A stretch of DNA of 22,636 nt. Source: a virus. The stretch spans positions 1-22,636 of the IMG/VR virus record IMGVR_UViG_3300011113_000252, one strand, 5' to 3'. The notes beneath the pieces were generated by a model. The model saw only the letters and a program-made list of their open reading frames with translations, was not told the origin of the DNA and made no database searches. A program made the translations under genes and the position numbers. Below are positions 5,877 to 13,812 of this stretch, in pieces (the stretch's first letter is position 1; each line of letters begins with the position of its first letter).

Positions 5877-6275
5877 TTATACTCTATCCATATTTAACCA
5901 CTGACTTTGTGTAGCCACACTACCCGTAGCATTATACGGAGTTGATGTAGCACCATATACCAAAATCCCGGTTTCAACTTCACCAATAGCATTTAATATA
6001 TTTAAATCATATGGTGAAGCCATTTGATATACTACATACGTAAACTCACCCGGTGTTATATTAACAAATCCTGCCGTAGCACTACCCACACCAACCGAAA
6101 CCGTGAATGAGTTATAATAATATGGTGCCTGACTAAAATCATCAGCATAAAAAACATAACTCATAAAACTCTTTTTATCAAATAAACTCCATGTAAAATA
6201 TGGATTTATTAAATTCGTAGAGTTTTCCCATAAAGTGACATCAACTCTATTCGCACCTGAGTTCAAATATATCAT
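5877..6275 (-). CDS. Beta-rich virion structural protein
   Basis: 132 residues, beta-rich and aromatic, lacking membrane segments. Recognisable segments are VDVTLWENSTNLINPYFTWS, an SFTVSVGVGSATAGFVNITP core, and GEFTYVVYQMASPYDLNIL followed by GEVETGILVYGATS. The pattern of a short beta-sandwich with a TYxVYxxxSPxxL motif is one I associate with small virion proteins encoded next to portals in Bacteroidota-type phages, possibly neck or tube-like. I cannot name a family with certainty. It overlaps nothing and starts one base after the stop of the 57-aa gene, so coupled translation is likely. Confidence 0.6.
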   Translation of the reverse strand: MIYLNSGANRVDVTLWENSTNLINPYFTWSLFDKKSFMSYVFYADDFSQAPYYYNSFTVSVGVGSATAGFVNITPGEFTYVVYQMASPYDLNILNAIGEVETGILVYGATSTPYNATGSVATQSQWLNMDRV

Positions 6276-6276
6276 T

Positions 6277-6450
6277 TTATTTAACTTTTTTCTCCTTAAA
6301 ATCAGGCATCACGACATAAAAAAAATCAGGATATAACTTGCTAAACTTATCATATAAACCAATTTCTAAATATCTTAACACTACTGCTTTCTTAGCCACT
6401 GGGTCCCAAACTTTAACATCTAAACACCCATCTTTCAATTTTATTTCCAT
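6277..6450 (-). CDS. 57-aa hypothetical protein
   Basis: Short frame from ATG at 6450 to TAA at 6277: begins MEIKLKDGCLDVKVWDPVAK, then KAVVLRYLEIGLYDKFSKLY, ending with a basic KEKKVK tail. It is the first gene after terminator 6487-6519 and carries an AGAGATTAAAAAA element before its start. Its stop lies one base before the next start, supporting a real gene. The second half reads like a helix with Tyr/Phe (YPDFFYVVMP). Unknown role; small structural or assembly factor by context. Confidence 0.6.
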   Translation of the reverse strand: MEIKLKDGCLDVKVWDPVAKKAVVLRYLEIGLYDKFSKLYPDFFYVVMPDFKEKKVK

Positions 6451-6464
6451 AACTATATATAATT

Positions 6465-6477
6465 TTTTTTAATCTCT
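6465..6477 (-). promoter_or_regulatory. AGAGATTAAAAAA element, copy 1
   Basis: The 13-base motif AGAGATTAAAAAA on the minus strand lies about 15-27 bases before the ATG at 6450, just after terminator 6487-6519. The same motif occurs before the starts at 8888 and 16032. Either a promoter part or a translation enhancer; no experimental basis in the sequence. Confidence 0.4.
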
Positions 6478-6486
6478 TTTATATAA

Positions 6487-6519
6487 AAAAAACCCGCTGT
6501 ATTACCAAACGGGTTTTTT
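6487..6519 (-). terminator. Intrinsic terminator after the tail-tube-like gene
   Basis: On the minus strand AAAAAACCCG (6519-6510), a 13-base loop, then CGGGTTTTTT (6496-6487), extended by T. The symmetrical A/T runs make it bidirectional in form. It ends the capsid and tail-tube transcript and implies a fresh promoter for the portal segment. Confidence 0.85.
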
Positions 6520-6543
6520 CACACATTAATTTATTAATGACTT

Positions 6544-7062
6544 TTAAATTCCAAACTGAGACGCAGCATAAGAACTAATCTGTGTCAATAATTGTCTTGA
6601 TATACTCGTTAAAGTAATCATAGCACCATTCAAATCCGTTCCGGCTTTTCCTAATCCACCTTCCGATGCTGACACCGTAGCCGGACTTTCTAATCCCATT
6701 ATAAAATAATTTCCATTATTGTCCAATATAATCGCTCTCCACGATCCTTGGTCTAACACTCTAATCTTTTCGATATTCGCCGCAATAACATTATAAATAT
6801 TGAAACTCAATGTCTGGGTTCTTTTATACGCATTATTTTCTAAGTTAAACTCTCCCGGTGCTGTATATGAAGCAACTTCCGGATTTTGTAAAAACTCAAA
6901 TGCACTCGCTGTTCCACCTGAAAATGTTCCAATAGTCAAACCATCATTCGCGTATGTATATGTCAAAGCAGAGCCGTTATATGGTGTAATCCACACCGTA
7001 TTCACACCAGCAACTGCCTTACACGGTATAGGATTTTGTCCCGCAGTTAAAACACAACTCAT
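6544..7062 (-). CDS. Probable major tail (tube) protein
   Basis: 172 residues, beta-rich and with few charged residues. Features include a Gly/Thr/Ser-rich N-terminal half (ALTYTYANDGLTIGTFSGGT), a central EFNLENNAYKRTQTLSFNIY segment and a C-terminal SWRAIILDNNGNYFIMGLES stretch followed by a small-residue region and a helical end (SISRQLLTQISSYAASQ). Size, composition and position next to the capsid gene and before a strong terminator fit a tail tube or abundant virion protein. The alternating NGNYFIMGLESPATV pattern resembles tube proteins of Bacteroidota siphophages. A decoration or head-closure protein is the main alternative. Confidence 0.55.
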   Translation of the reverse strand: MSCVLTAGQNPIPCKAVAGVNTVWITPYNGSALTYTYANDGLTIGTFSGGTASAFEFLQNPEVASYTAPGEFNLENNAYKRTQTLSFNIYNVIAANIEKIRVLDQGSWRAIILDNNGNYFIMGLESPATVSASEGGLGKAGTDLNGAMITLTSISRQLLTQISSYAASQFGI

Positions 7063-7095
7063 ATATTTTTAATTTTTTTTTATTATTAAAAGTCC

Positions 7096-7119
7096 ATAGG
7101 GTTAAATCCATAACCCTAT
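7096..7119 (-). terminator. 9-bp hairpin after the major capsid gene (terminator or processing site)
   Basis: On the minus strand ATAGGGTTA (7119-7111), loop TGGATT, TAACCCTAT (7104-7096), then GGACTTTTAATAATA. The stem is perfect but only four T follow, so it is at best a partial terminator. It may protect or set the level of the abundant capsid mRNA relative to the next gene. Confidence 0.45.
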
Positions 7120-7135
7120 AAAACTCTCCATATTT

Positions 7136-8119
7136 TTATTTTCTTTTGTAAATCACATACTGAGGATATGCAACTTGGATACCTTGTTTCCATGCTACTC
7201 TGGTTTCAACCAACTTAGTAGGAAAATCAAAATAAACTGTAAAGTTTGAACTATCACTCACTAAATCTGTTCCAAAAGCAATATTTTTTCTTGGTGTCAA
7301 AATCGCAGTTCCTCTAACAGTTGATACATTCAAACCTCTTGTTGCTACTACTCTAACATTCGGTGAACCCGGATAAATAAAGTCCCAAGTATTCGGGTCA
7401 GCACCCCATGTGACATGAAACAAATTCAATTGTCTAAGAGCAAATGTTAAAACCTGAAAATCAGCGTATCCTAACATCAAAATTAATTCCTCACCTAAAA
7501 TATCTGGTTGCTGTGCTACCGTTTGATTTATTAAACTATCAACAATCGCAATCGCATTTGTTGGTGTAAACGCACCAGTTCCAGACCACGTAGACGTCAA
7601 AACAGACGCAGTAGCCGACGTGCTATCTAAGATATATAACAAACCATTACACTGTGTCAAAGACGCCGAGTAAGTCCCTGAAACAGCACCACAAATCGCT
7701 AAATCTTCAACTCCTGCCGCGATTTTTGCTTGTTGATCAGCAACATATGTAGCCGCGAAAACTTCTGGGTCTAATGTCTCACCATAAGAACCTGCTTTCA
7801 TCAACATACCAAACCAGTATTGTTCTAAATCTTCTAAACAGACAGCGGTTTCTACTTTTAATCTACAAACATCTAAGTTTCTTTGTGCCGGTGTAAATGA
7901 CCCGGTCGCATTAATAGTCCCACCAACATTACAACCACCGGCTTGTATTACTACATTCGATGTTGAAAAATTGATTGCTACTGAATTTTTAACTCCTTCA
8001 ATTGTATTAATATACTTAAAAAGAGTTGGCGCTAAAACCGATTGTCTCAACAACGGCTGAGAAAGTTGGTCGGTATAACTTGTTAACGCATTTAAATAGG
8101 GTGTAATTGCTATTGGCAT
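7136..8119 (-). CDS. Major capsid protein
   Basis: 327 residues, the expected size for an HK97-fold capsid subunit. It begins MPIAITPYLNALTSYTDQLS without an obvious long N-terminal delta domain. Further features are an EGVKNSVAINFSTSNVVIQA segment, repeated cysteines (GGCNVGG, LDVCRLKVETAVCLEDLEQY, LAICGAVSG, TQCNG), a helical segment EVFAATYVADQQAKIAAGVE, an extended ILGEELILMLGYADFQVLTF part and the closing AVRVAWKQGIQVAYP-like beta strands (here ETRVAWKQGIQVAYPQYVIY). It follows the scaffold-like gene and precedes the tail-tube-like gene, the standard order around a capsid gene. The A/T-only leader with no Shine-Dalgarno fits the rest of the window. Identity is well supported by size, content and neighbours. 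Confidence 0.75.
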   Translation of the reverse strand: MPIAITPYLNALTSYTDQLSQPLLRQSVLAPTLFKYINTIEGVKNSVAINFSTSNVVIQAGGCNVGGTINATGSFTPAQRNLDVCRLKVETAVCLEDLEQYWFGMLMKAGSYGETLDPEVFAATYVADQQAKIAAGVEDLAICGAVSGTYSASLTQCNGLLYILDSTSATASVLTSTWSGTGAFTPTNAIAIVDSLINQTVAQQPDILGEELILMLGYADFQVLTFALRQLNLFHVTWGADPNTWDFIYPGSPNVRVVATRGLNVSTVRGTAILTPRKNIAFGTDLVSDSSNFTVYFDFPTKLVETRVAWKQGIQVAYPQYVIYKRK

Positions 8120-8141
8120 ACTTCTTTATTTTATTTTTTAT

Positions 8142-8888
8142 TTAATTTTTAATATTTATTGAACCCAAAGATCCATTCGTTCTCGCATTTGCCATCAATT
8201 CTTTCATTCTTTCAATAGCACTTGCTTTATCAGATCCTGCTGAAAAATTCTCAGTCGTTGTCGGAGTTTTAGCCATATCTCTATAATTTGCATATTCTCT
8301 TAAATCCTCCATAAACTTTTTAGTATTGGTTTTATTAACAACACTTACTTTTTTCCCAGCATCTCTTTTCAATTCATCTTGGGTCGACATATATAACTTT
8401 GACATTTTCTGACCCATTTTTTTCATATCCTCTTCGTATTTAGCCATCAAACCCTCTAACATTTCCATCATTTTTTCACAAGTTTGTTCAACAGCCATAA
8501 CTCTTTTTTTCATTTCCTCATCCTCTTTCTTAACTTCACCATCCTCCATTTTATGTTTTTTCATTTCCTCATCCTCTCCTTCATCTCCAACTTCAATTTC
8601 TACTTCACCCATCAACTGCGAGATAAGACCTTCTTTAACTTCAATAGTTCGACCATCTGTCAATTCATAAGTTCCATCCTCACATGGCACTGGTGCTCCA
8701 TTTTCGTCCATTTTATAACACGGCACTCCAACTTCGATTTCTTTTCCCTCCTCAACAAAAATTGCCTCACCATCTTTTGTCTCTAAATTTGCATACGAAA
8801 AAGTTTGCTTCTTAAATCTTAAATAGTTATTATACAACGATTTAATTTCATCGGCTTTCTTTTTTATTTCTACTACATTTTTATTCAT
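8142..8888 (-). CDS. Scaffold-like protein with an N-terminal beta domain
   Basis: 248 residues. The N-terminal half has a small beta motif (CEDGTYELTDGRTIEVKEGL) of a kind seen in scaffold or decoration proteins next to XkdF proteases. The middle is very rich in Glu, Lys and Met with coiled-coil heptads (EEMKKHKMEDGEVKKEDEEM, then AVEQTCEKMMEMLEGLMAKY and DMKKMGQKMSKLYMS), and the C-terminus is basic with Asn/Gly (KKFMEDLREYANYRDM). A charged, helical protein between protease and capsid genes is typical of scaffolds that guide procapsid assembly and are then degraded. The start at 8888 (MNKNVVEIKKKADEIKSLYN) follows an AGAGATTAAAAAA element. Role inferred from composition and position. Confidence 0.65.
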   Translation of the reverse strand: MNKNVVEIKKKADEIKSLYNNYLRFKKQTFSYANLETKDGEAIFVEEGKEIEVGVPCYKMDENGAPVPCEDGTYELTDGRTIEVKEGLISQLMGEVEIEVGDEGEDEEMKKHKMEDGEVKKEDEEMKKRVMAVEQTCEKMMEMLEGLMAKYEEDMKKMGQKMSKLYMSTQDELKRDAGKKVSVVNKTNTKKFMEDLREYANYRDMAKTPTTTENFSAGSDKASAIERMKELMANARTNGSLGSINIKN

Positions 8889-8900
8889 AAAATAATTTAT

Positions 8901-8913
8901 TTTTTTAATCTCT
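8901..8913 (-). promoter_or_regulatory. AGAGATTAAAAAA element, copy 2
   Basis: Same 13-base motif 13-25 bases before the scaffold-like start at 8888, directly ahead of the heavily used scaffold and capsid genes. Other copies are at 6465-6477 and 16051-16063. Confidence 0.4.
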
Positions 8914-8933
8914 ATATTTATATATCGATTTTT

Positions 8934-10055
8934 TTATAAAAACTTATTTGCTTTTAACATTTTTTTAAAATCATCATCAATTTCTAACCAACCTAACTCC
9001 TCTAACACCTCTAACCATTCAAAGTTTTCCTCTTTTTTCAAACTTTCTAATTTTCTTTTCGCCCAATCAACACCTTCATCACCTCCCCACGCTAACCACA
9101 TCAAACGACCACAACCATCACCTAATTCTTTATCACTATTCCTTCTATGTCTCTCAAATGCCGCCATTCTCGCAATAGTATCACGCGATATAGGTTCTCC
9201 ATTCGCTAATTGATTTGCTCTAACCTTACCAACCGGTGTTCCACACGATCCCCAACCATTTTTTTCAACCCATCTTAACGCAATTTTAGCATTTTCTTTT
9301 GCTGCCTCTGGATAATCTGTAAAACTATCCTCAAATATCTCATCTCTAAATAATTCATCACCCTTTGATATACATATAGCAACTGCTTGGTCCTGTTCCT
9401 TTCCACTCGCAACCTCAATCTCTATACATCTACTAATAAAATCATCCTTACTTTCACCTTCCTCTTTTTCTATAACCATTTCCTCAAATTTTGTAGGTTT
9501 TATACCCATTAAACCTTCTATACTAAATCCATATTTTCCACCTTTAACTTCATTTTCCCAAAAATCCTCATCATCTACTTTAACTTCTAAAAACCAAGTT
9601 CCAACTGGTAAATCAAAACCATAAAATCTACTCTTATCATACATATTGTCCTCAATAATCCATGAACCGACAACATAAGCATCAACCATTCTATTCGTGT
9701 GTTCATCATTAATAACACCACTCGGTTTTTTTCCTAAATTTTTATTAAATATATCAACCATTTTCTTTATGGTCTCCTTAGTAAAATATCCTCTATAAAT
9801 CTTACCATCATCAGTTTTTCTTAAAATCTTTTTATCTGGTATCATAGCAGGACCAACTACTAATTTCTTTTCATTATCTTTAAAAAATTGCATCTGTCCC
9901 CCCTCAGCCGAAAAATATAAACCTTTCATACCAATCGCGGGTTGATCCACTAAACTAACTCTTGATAAACTTAAATCATTTTCCTCATCAATTATAAATT
10001 CAAAAACTGGATATTCCTCGTCTTCGTAAATCTCTTTAACTTTTTTCTTACTCAT
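8934..10055 (-). CDS. XkdF-like prohead serine protease, three-domain composite
   Basis: 373 residues. Residues 15-185 match the XkdF / Peptidase_S78_2 type: VVGPAMIPDKKILR (about 66-79), YFTKETIKKMVDIFNKN (90-106), a DEHTNR motif with probable catalytic His119, VGTWFLEVKVDDEDFW and GFSIEGLMG with probable nucleophile Ser178. Prohead proteases process scaffold and capsid during maturation. Residues 203-235 carry a second short module (DDFISRCIEIEVASGKEQDQ then AVAICISK), a Cys-containing pattern often seen appended in phage proteases. Residues about 248-335 carry a third (DYPEAAKENAKIALRWVEKN, GWGSCGTPVGKVRANQLANG, ISRDTIARMAAFERHRRN, MWLAWGGDEGVDWAKRK), a domain I know from phage head proteins but whose role is unknown to me. 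It sits between the tape measure and the scaffold-like gene. Protease assignment good; catalytic pair inferred. Confidence 0.75.
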   Translation of the reverse strand: MSKKKVKEIYEDEEYPVFEFIIDEENDLSLSRVSLVDQPAIGMKGLYFSAEGGQMQFFKDNEKKLVVGPAMIPDKKILRKTDDGKIYRGYFTKETIKKMVDIFNKNLGKKPSGVINDEHTNRMVDAYVVGSWIIEDNMYDKSRFYGFDLPVGTWFLEVKVDDEDFWENEVKGGKYGFSIEGLMGIKPTKFEEMVIEKEEGESKDDFISRCIEIEVASGKEQDQAVAICISKGDELFRDEIFEDSFTDYPEAAKENAKIALRWVEKNGWGSCGTPVGKVRANQLANGEPISRDTIARMAAFERHRRNSDKELGDGCGRLMWLAWGGDEGVDWAKRKLESLKKEENFEWLEVLEELGWLEIDDDFKKMLKANKFL

Positions 10056-10073
10056 TATTTATATATATCATTT

Positions 10074-12476
10074 TTATTGACCTAACACAGCACGATTTTC
10101 TATTACTTCAACTTTATTTTGAACTCTATTTATATCACCAACATAAACTACACTTTTCGGACCTTCACCACCACCAGCACCATTCATTCCCCCTTGACCT
10201 AAACCAAAAAATTGACCCGGGTTAAATTGTGGGACATCACCACCACCTTCGGCACCTCCACCACCGCCTCCACCACCACCACTCGGCACTGATGAACTAT
10301 TAAACGTAGTCGCTTTTATCTTAGCAATTTGAGCACCTGTTGCCGCTAATGATATACCTGTTTGTATAGCCGCCAAAGCAGGACCACCCAACGGAGGTGG
10401 TATTGACATACCATTAAACCATGCAGCAACTGCCGCCTGTAATCCCGAAACAACAGCACCCGCTATTTGAACTTTCTTATTTTGTTCAAATCCCTTTTTC
10501 TGTATCTCAGCCTCCTTAGCACTACCCTTTTCAACTCCCTGTAATTTCATCGCTAATGATGCCTCCTGTATAGCACCAATAGCACCAACAGCATCTGCCG
10601 TCATATTGCCAATCTCATCAATCTTTGCTTTCGTAGCGGCTACTTCCTCGGCATTTCTTTTTCTATCTGCCTCTGCCTGTATATCACTATACTTCTTTTT
10701 AATATCACCAACTGCGATCTGGTATGCCTCCTCTATCTTTAACTTTATATCCGCATTTGACTTTTCATCGAATAACAACTCCTCCTGACGTGCCTTATAT
10801 TCATCATCGGTTATTTTTCCAACCGCTTTTGCTTCATCAATTTCTTTTAATTTTTCTTTAATTGCCGCTGCTTCCTCATCATACTTCATTATTTTTTGAG
10901 CATTCGCAAACTCTAACTGGGCAAGTTCTTTTTCTTGTCCAGCCGCCATCGCATCAATCTCATCTTTTCTCCTTTGTATCCTCGCATCAGCCTCCTCTTT
11001 CGCTATTCTATCCTCCTCAACTTTTCTTTGTTTCTGGAACTTATCAATAATAGCATTTTTATCAACTTCATATTTTTCATCTAATGCTAATTTAGCGGCT
11101 GCTTTTTCCTCAGCACTCGCTTTCATATTATCAATCTCCTCTTTCTGTCTCTTTAAATCAGTTTCTAATCTTAATAATTCTCTCTGCTCCTCATCTTTAA
11201 TTGCCGCTATTTTAGCATCCTCTGTTTTTTGAATAAGATTTTTATTATTCTCAGCAATCTCCTCTGCCGTTTTTGTAGCATCCTCTTTATTCTTTTTTCT
11301 TAATGCCTTTCTTTCATCCTCTGCTTGTTTTTCTATTCTCTGTATTTCAAGTTCATAACCTTGCTGTTCGGATTTAAGTTTGTCAACTTTATCCTTCATT
11401 TCATTATACGCTTTATCTCCATTCGAACGTATTTCCTCTGGATCAAAAAGCAACTTACTTTCCCAATCTAATAAACTTCCCGCTAAATCACTTTCAACAC
11501 CGGGTATTAAATTAGCAATCTCATCAATTGCTGACAATAAAGTAATCAACGGCGCTTGTAGCCACATCAATATACCCTTTAATATCTTTTGATTTCTAAT
11601 TGCAGTATCCTCCTGTGCCTTAGTGTTTTTTCTATTGGCCTCCATCTCCAACTCGACCTTCTTAATAACCTGACCCGTCTGTCTAATCTTAAACTGTAAA
11701 ATCTCTTTTTCACTCTTACCCGCTAATCTCATAGCATTTTCCTGTAAATTGAGGGCCTCTAATTTCTTTTCCTCTCTTTCAGTCGCTTTCTTAGCATCCT
11801 CTGCTTGTTTCTGCATTTCTTTTGAAACACCCGTAGCCGCTGCTTTAATATCATCCCAATAAGCAACTAATAACCCAACTGCTACAACCAAAGCACCTAT
11901 CCCAGTCGCGGCAACAGCACCTCTAATTCCTGTTAAACCCGCCTTAGCACTTTGAAAAAAAGCACCAAAACTTGCTTTCATATTTGTAATCTGATCTGAC
12001 AACCCACCTAAACTTTCAATCGCACTACTTAACCCAGCAACTGCCTGTAATTGAACTAATGTTCTTTGTAAATTTTCACTTTCACCTCCGAAAAGGGCCG
12101 CCGCACTTTGCATCCCCTGAAAACCAGCCATACCAATTTTAGTCGCTGTTCCTAAACCCTTACCTAAGTTTTCACCCGCAGATCCAGCGGTCGCATTAAT
12201 AACCGCATTCGTATCAGCAATCTGGTCTCTTAAAGCACCCGCTTCTCTTGTTAATGAGTTAAACCTTTCAGTCCCGGGTTCTAATCCCTGTAATTCAATC
12301 GTCATAGCCCTCAACTTCTGTTTCAGGTTCTCACTCTTATTACCAGTTTCCTCTATTGACGTATTAGCACTATCCGTAGTTTTCTTTAACTCTTCAAATG
12401 CAGTTTTAACTTCACCAACCGACTTTGCCGACTTAGTGCTATTAATAAATATGTCTATCGCAATCTGTTCCTGCAT
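10074..12476 (-). CDS. Tape measure protein
   Basis: 800 residues, the longest helical protein here. The N-terminus (QEQIAIDIFINSTKSAKSVG) and coiled-coil stretch are typical of tail tape measures. A hydrophobic segment at about 187-206 (AATGIGALVVAVGLLVAYW), a second near 300-325 (LMWLQAPLITLLSAIDEIAN) and a third near 672-725 (AGAVVSGLQAAVAAW, AAIQTGISLAATGAQIAK) would enter the host membrane during DNA delivery. Between them lie long Lys/Glu/Ala coiled coils (about 350-640). A nine-Gly run is followed by QFNPGQFFGLGQGG and a conserved-looking end (VVYVGDINRVQNKVEVIENR). The protein sets tail length and is ejected with the DNA. With the known rule of roughly 0.15 nm per residue it would suggest a tail near 120 nm. 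No separate tail-assembly chaperone pair is visible beside it. Confidence 0.88.
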   Translation of the reverse strand: MQEQIAIDIFINSTKSAKSVGEVKTAFEELKKTTDSANTSIEETGNKSENLKQKLRAMTIELQGLEPGTERFNSLTREAGALRDQIADTNAVINATAGSAGENLGKGLGTATKIGMAGFQGMQSAAALFGGESENLQRTLVQLQAVAGLSSAIESLGGLSDQITNMKASFGAFFQSAKAGLTGIRGAVAATGIGALVVAVGLLVAYWDDIKAAATGVSKEMQKQAEDAKKATEREEKKLEALNLQENAMRLAGKSEKEILQFKIRQTGQVIKKVELEMEANRKNTKAQEDTAIRNQKILKGILMWLQAPLITLLSAIDEIANLIPGVESDLAGSLLDWESKLLFDPEEIRSNGDKAYNEMKDKVDKLKSEQQGYELEIQRIEKQAEDERKALRKKNKEDATKTAEEIAENNKNLIQKTEDAKIAAIKDEEQRELLRLETDLKRQKEEIDNMKASAEEKAAAKLALDEKYEVDKNAIIDKFQKQRKVEEDRIAKEEADARIQRRKDEIDAMAAGQEKELAQLEFANAQKIMKYDEEAAAIKEKLKEIDEAKAVGKITDDEYKARQEELLFDEKSNADIKLKIEEAYQIAVGDIKKKYSDIQAEADRKRNAEEVAATKAKIDEIGNMTADAVGAIGAIQEASLAMKLQGVEKGSAKEAEIQKKGFEQNKKVQIAGAVVSGLQAAVAAWFNGMSIPPPLGGPALAAIQTGISLAATGAQIAKIKATTFNSSSVPSGGGGGGGGGAEGGGDVPQFNPGQFFGLGQGGMNGAGGGEGPKSVVYVGDINRVQNKVEVIENRAVLGQ

Positions 12477-12485
12477 TCTTTTATT

Positions 12486-12755
12486 TTATAATTCTTTCGG
12501 TCCTCCACTTTCCACTTCAACATATTCATAAGTTCCATCAGGTAAAACATAAAAATTCCATTGTTTTGTAGTATCAGGTGGGAATGTATCAGTATATATT
12601 ACATATAAATCCCTATCCACAGTTCCAATATACCAATAACCCCACTCACTTTCATCAACAACTACTTTTATTATATCTTTCTCACCATCAACATCACATC
12701 TATAAATATCAATTCCCCAACCTATAACAAAATTATTTTCTGTAACGACTATCAT
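12486..12755 (-). CDS. 89-aa tail-block protein sharing a segment with the portal
   Basis: 89 residues, unknown function. It is beta-rich and acidic (KDIIKVVVDESEWGYWYIGT, then TDTFPPDTTKQWNFYVLPDG), with a Pro/Gly-rich tail. Residues ESEWGYWYIG match ESEWGSWYIG in the portal's C-terminal domain, and the underlying 32 bases (12623-12654 versus 4155-4186) agree at 29 positions, so the likeness is at DNA level. It lies directly upstream of the tape measure with a 9-base gap and downstream of the propeller-like protein. It may be a small virion protein or chaperone; the shared motif suggests a common binding module. Reading frame solid, function unassigned. Confidence 0.65.
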   Translation of the reverse strand: MIVVTENNFVIGWGIDIYRCDVDGEKDIIKVVVDESEWGYWYIGTVDRDLYVIYTDTFPPDTTKQWNFYVLPDGTYEYVEVESGGPKEL

Positions 12756-12771
12756 TTTTTTAATTTATTTT

Positions 12772-13809
12772 TTATGTAATTCCGGCACCTTGTTTAAACC
12801 CAGTAGTTCTAACACCAGCACCAAATCTCGCATTTGATACATTTGTGCCAACAGTTCTCAAAGTCCAACTATAACCATCCGCACTCGTATATTGCCAAGT
12901 ATCACCACCAGCAAACCACTGGTCTATCTCAGGACTATATCTCACGCAGTATTGGTTCCCAACAGTAATGGCCGATGCCGTCCATGATATTCCATCATCT
13001 GACGATATAAAAGTTCCAGTCGAAGCGGCTCCATAACCAACTGAAACAAATCTTGGTGTTTTAACATTATTTGTATCCATCCCAATTCTATTACCAGAAA
13101 ATCCATGTGAAACAGTAAATCCACTAAATGTTGAAGCGGTTGCTGTTAAAACAAAATGATTTGCAACCGTATTCGGATTTTGATTTGTTGTCAACCATCT
13201 ATTCAAAAAACTATTATATCTTACACTATTTCCACTTACATTACTCTGTGTAAAATTAACTACTTCTGTAAATGTAGTTCCATTTGTTGATATAATCCTT
13301 CTTGAACCATTTGTTGCGCTATTAAATATAGTTCCAACCCATATATTGCCATCAGCGGTTGTATTCGCACAATCAGGGTTATAACAAAAACTTGTAAACC
13401 CAGAAGAATATGTTGCTCTAATAGTCCATGATCCAGTTCCTGAACTACTTGTTTGTATTCCAGCAGCAGTTTGTAAAATCCATACTCCAAATGGCTCACA
13501 CCATTTAACACCAATCGCATCACTCGTCCCACTTTTTGACCTGAGTGTCCATGTGACGCCATTTGTTGAAGATATTATATTACTGGTGCCCGTTTCAAAA
13601 GAAGTTGCTAAATATAAACCATTGTTCGGGTTAAAATCCAAAGAATATAACTGGGTCAAGGTAGGAACCGTAGCATTATTCCATGTAATTCCATTATTCG
13701 ACCACGCTATTCCATTCGGGACATTCCGTCTCGTAGCAACCCACCTACCATAAGTTAAACCAGTGGGTGTTATAATTTCATCTTGAAAAAGGGCTGGTAA
13801 ACTAAACAT
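12772..13809 (-). CDS. Asp-box (BNR-like) beta-propeller tail protein, probable receptor binding
   Basis: 345 residues built from about six repeats ending in Asp-box-like turns: WSNNGITWNNAT, SSTNGVTWTLRS, TSSSGTGSWTIRA, ISTNGTTFTEVV, SSDDGISWTAS and TSADGYSWTLR. The SxDGxTW turn is typical of sialidase and other six- or seven-bladed beta-propellers. In phage tails such propellers recognise cell-surface glycans or serve as depolymerase scaffolds. No catalytic Arg triad or nucleophile is clear, so binding is more likely than hydrolysis. It begins MFSLPALFQDEIITPTGLTY and lies three bases after the 161-aa gene. It sits among fibre genes, supporting an adsorption role. The repeats are well supported; the ligand is not known. 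Confidence 0.7.
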   Translation of the reverse strand: MFSLPALFQDEIITPTGLTYGRWVATRRNVPNGIAWSNNGITWNNATVPTLTQLYSLDFNPNNGLYLATSFETGTSNIISSTNGVTWTLRSKSGTSDAIGVKWCEPFGVWILQTAAGIQTSSSGTGSWTIRATYSSGFTSFCYNPDCANTTADGNIWVGTIFNSATNGSRRIISTNGTTFTEVVNFTQSNVSGNSVRYNSFLNRWLTTNQNPNTVANHFVLTATASTFSGFTVSHGFSGNRIGMDTNNVKTPRFVSVGYGAASTGTFISSDDGISWTASAITVGNQYCVRYSPEIDQWFAGGDTWQYTSADGYSWTLRTVGTNVSNARFGAGVRTTGFKQGAGIT

Positions 13810-13812
13810 ATC

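Noticed and set aside
10074-12755. Programmed frameshift pair of tail assembly chaperones beside the tape measure
   Set aside because: No overlapping frame with a slippery site was found between the tape measure and its neighbours, and the 89-aa protein does not resemble a chaperone.
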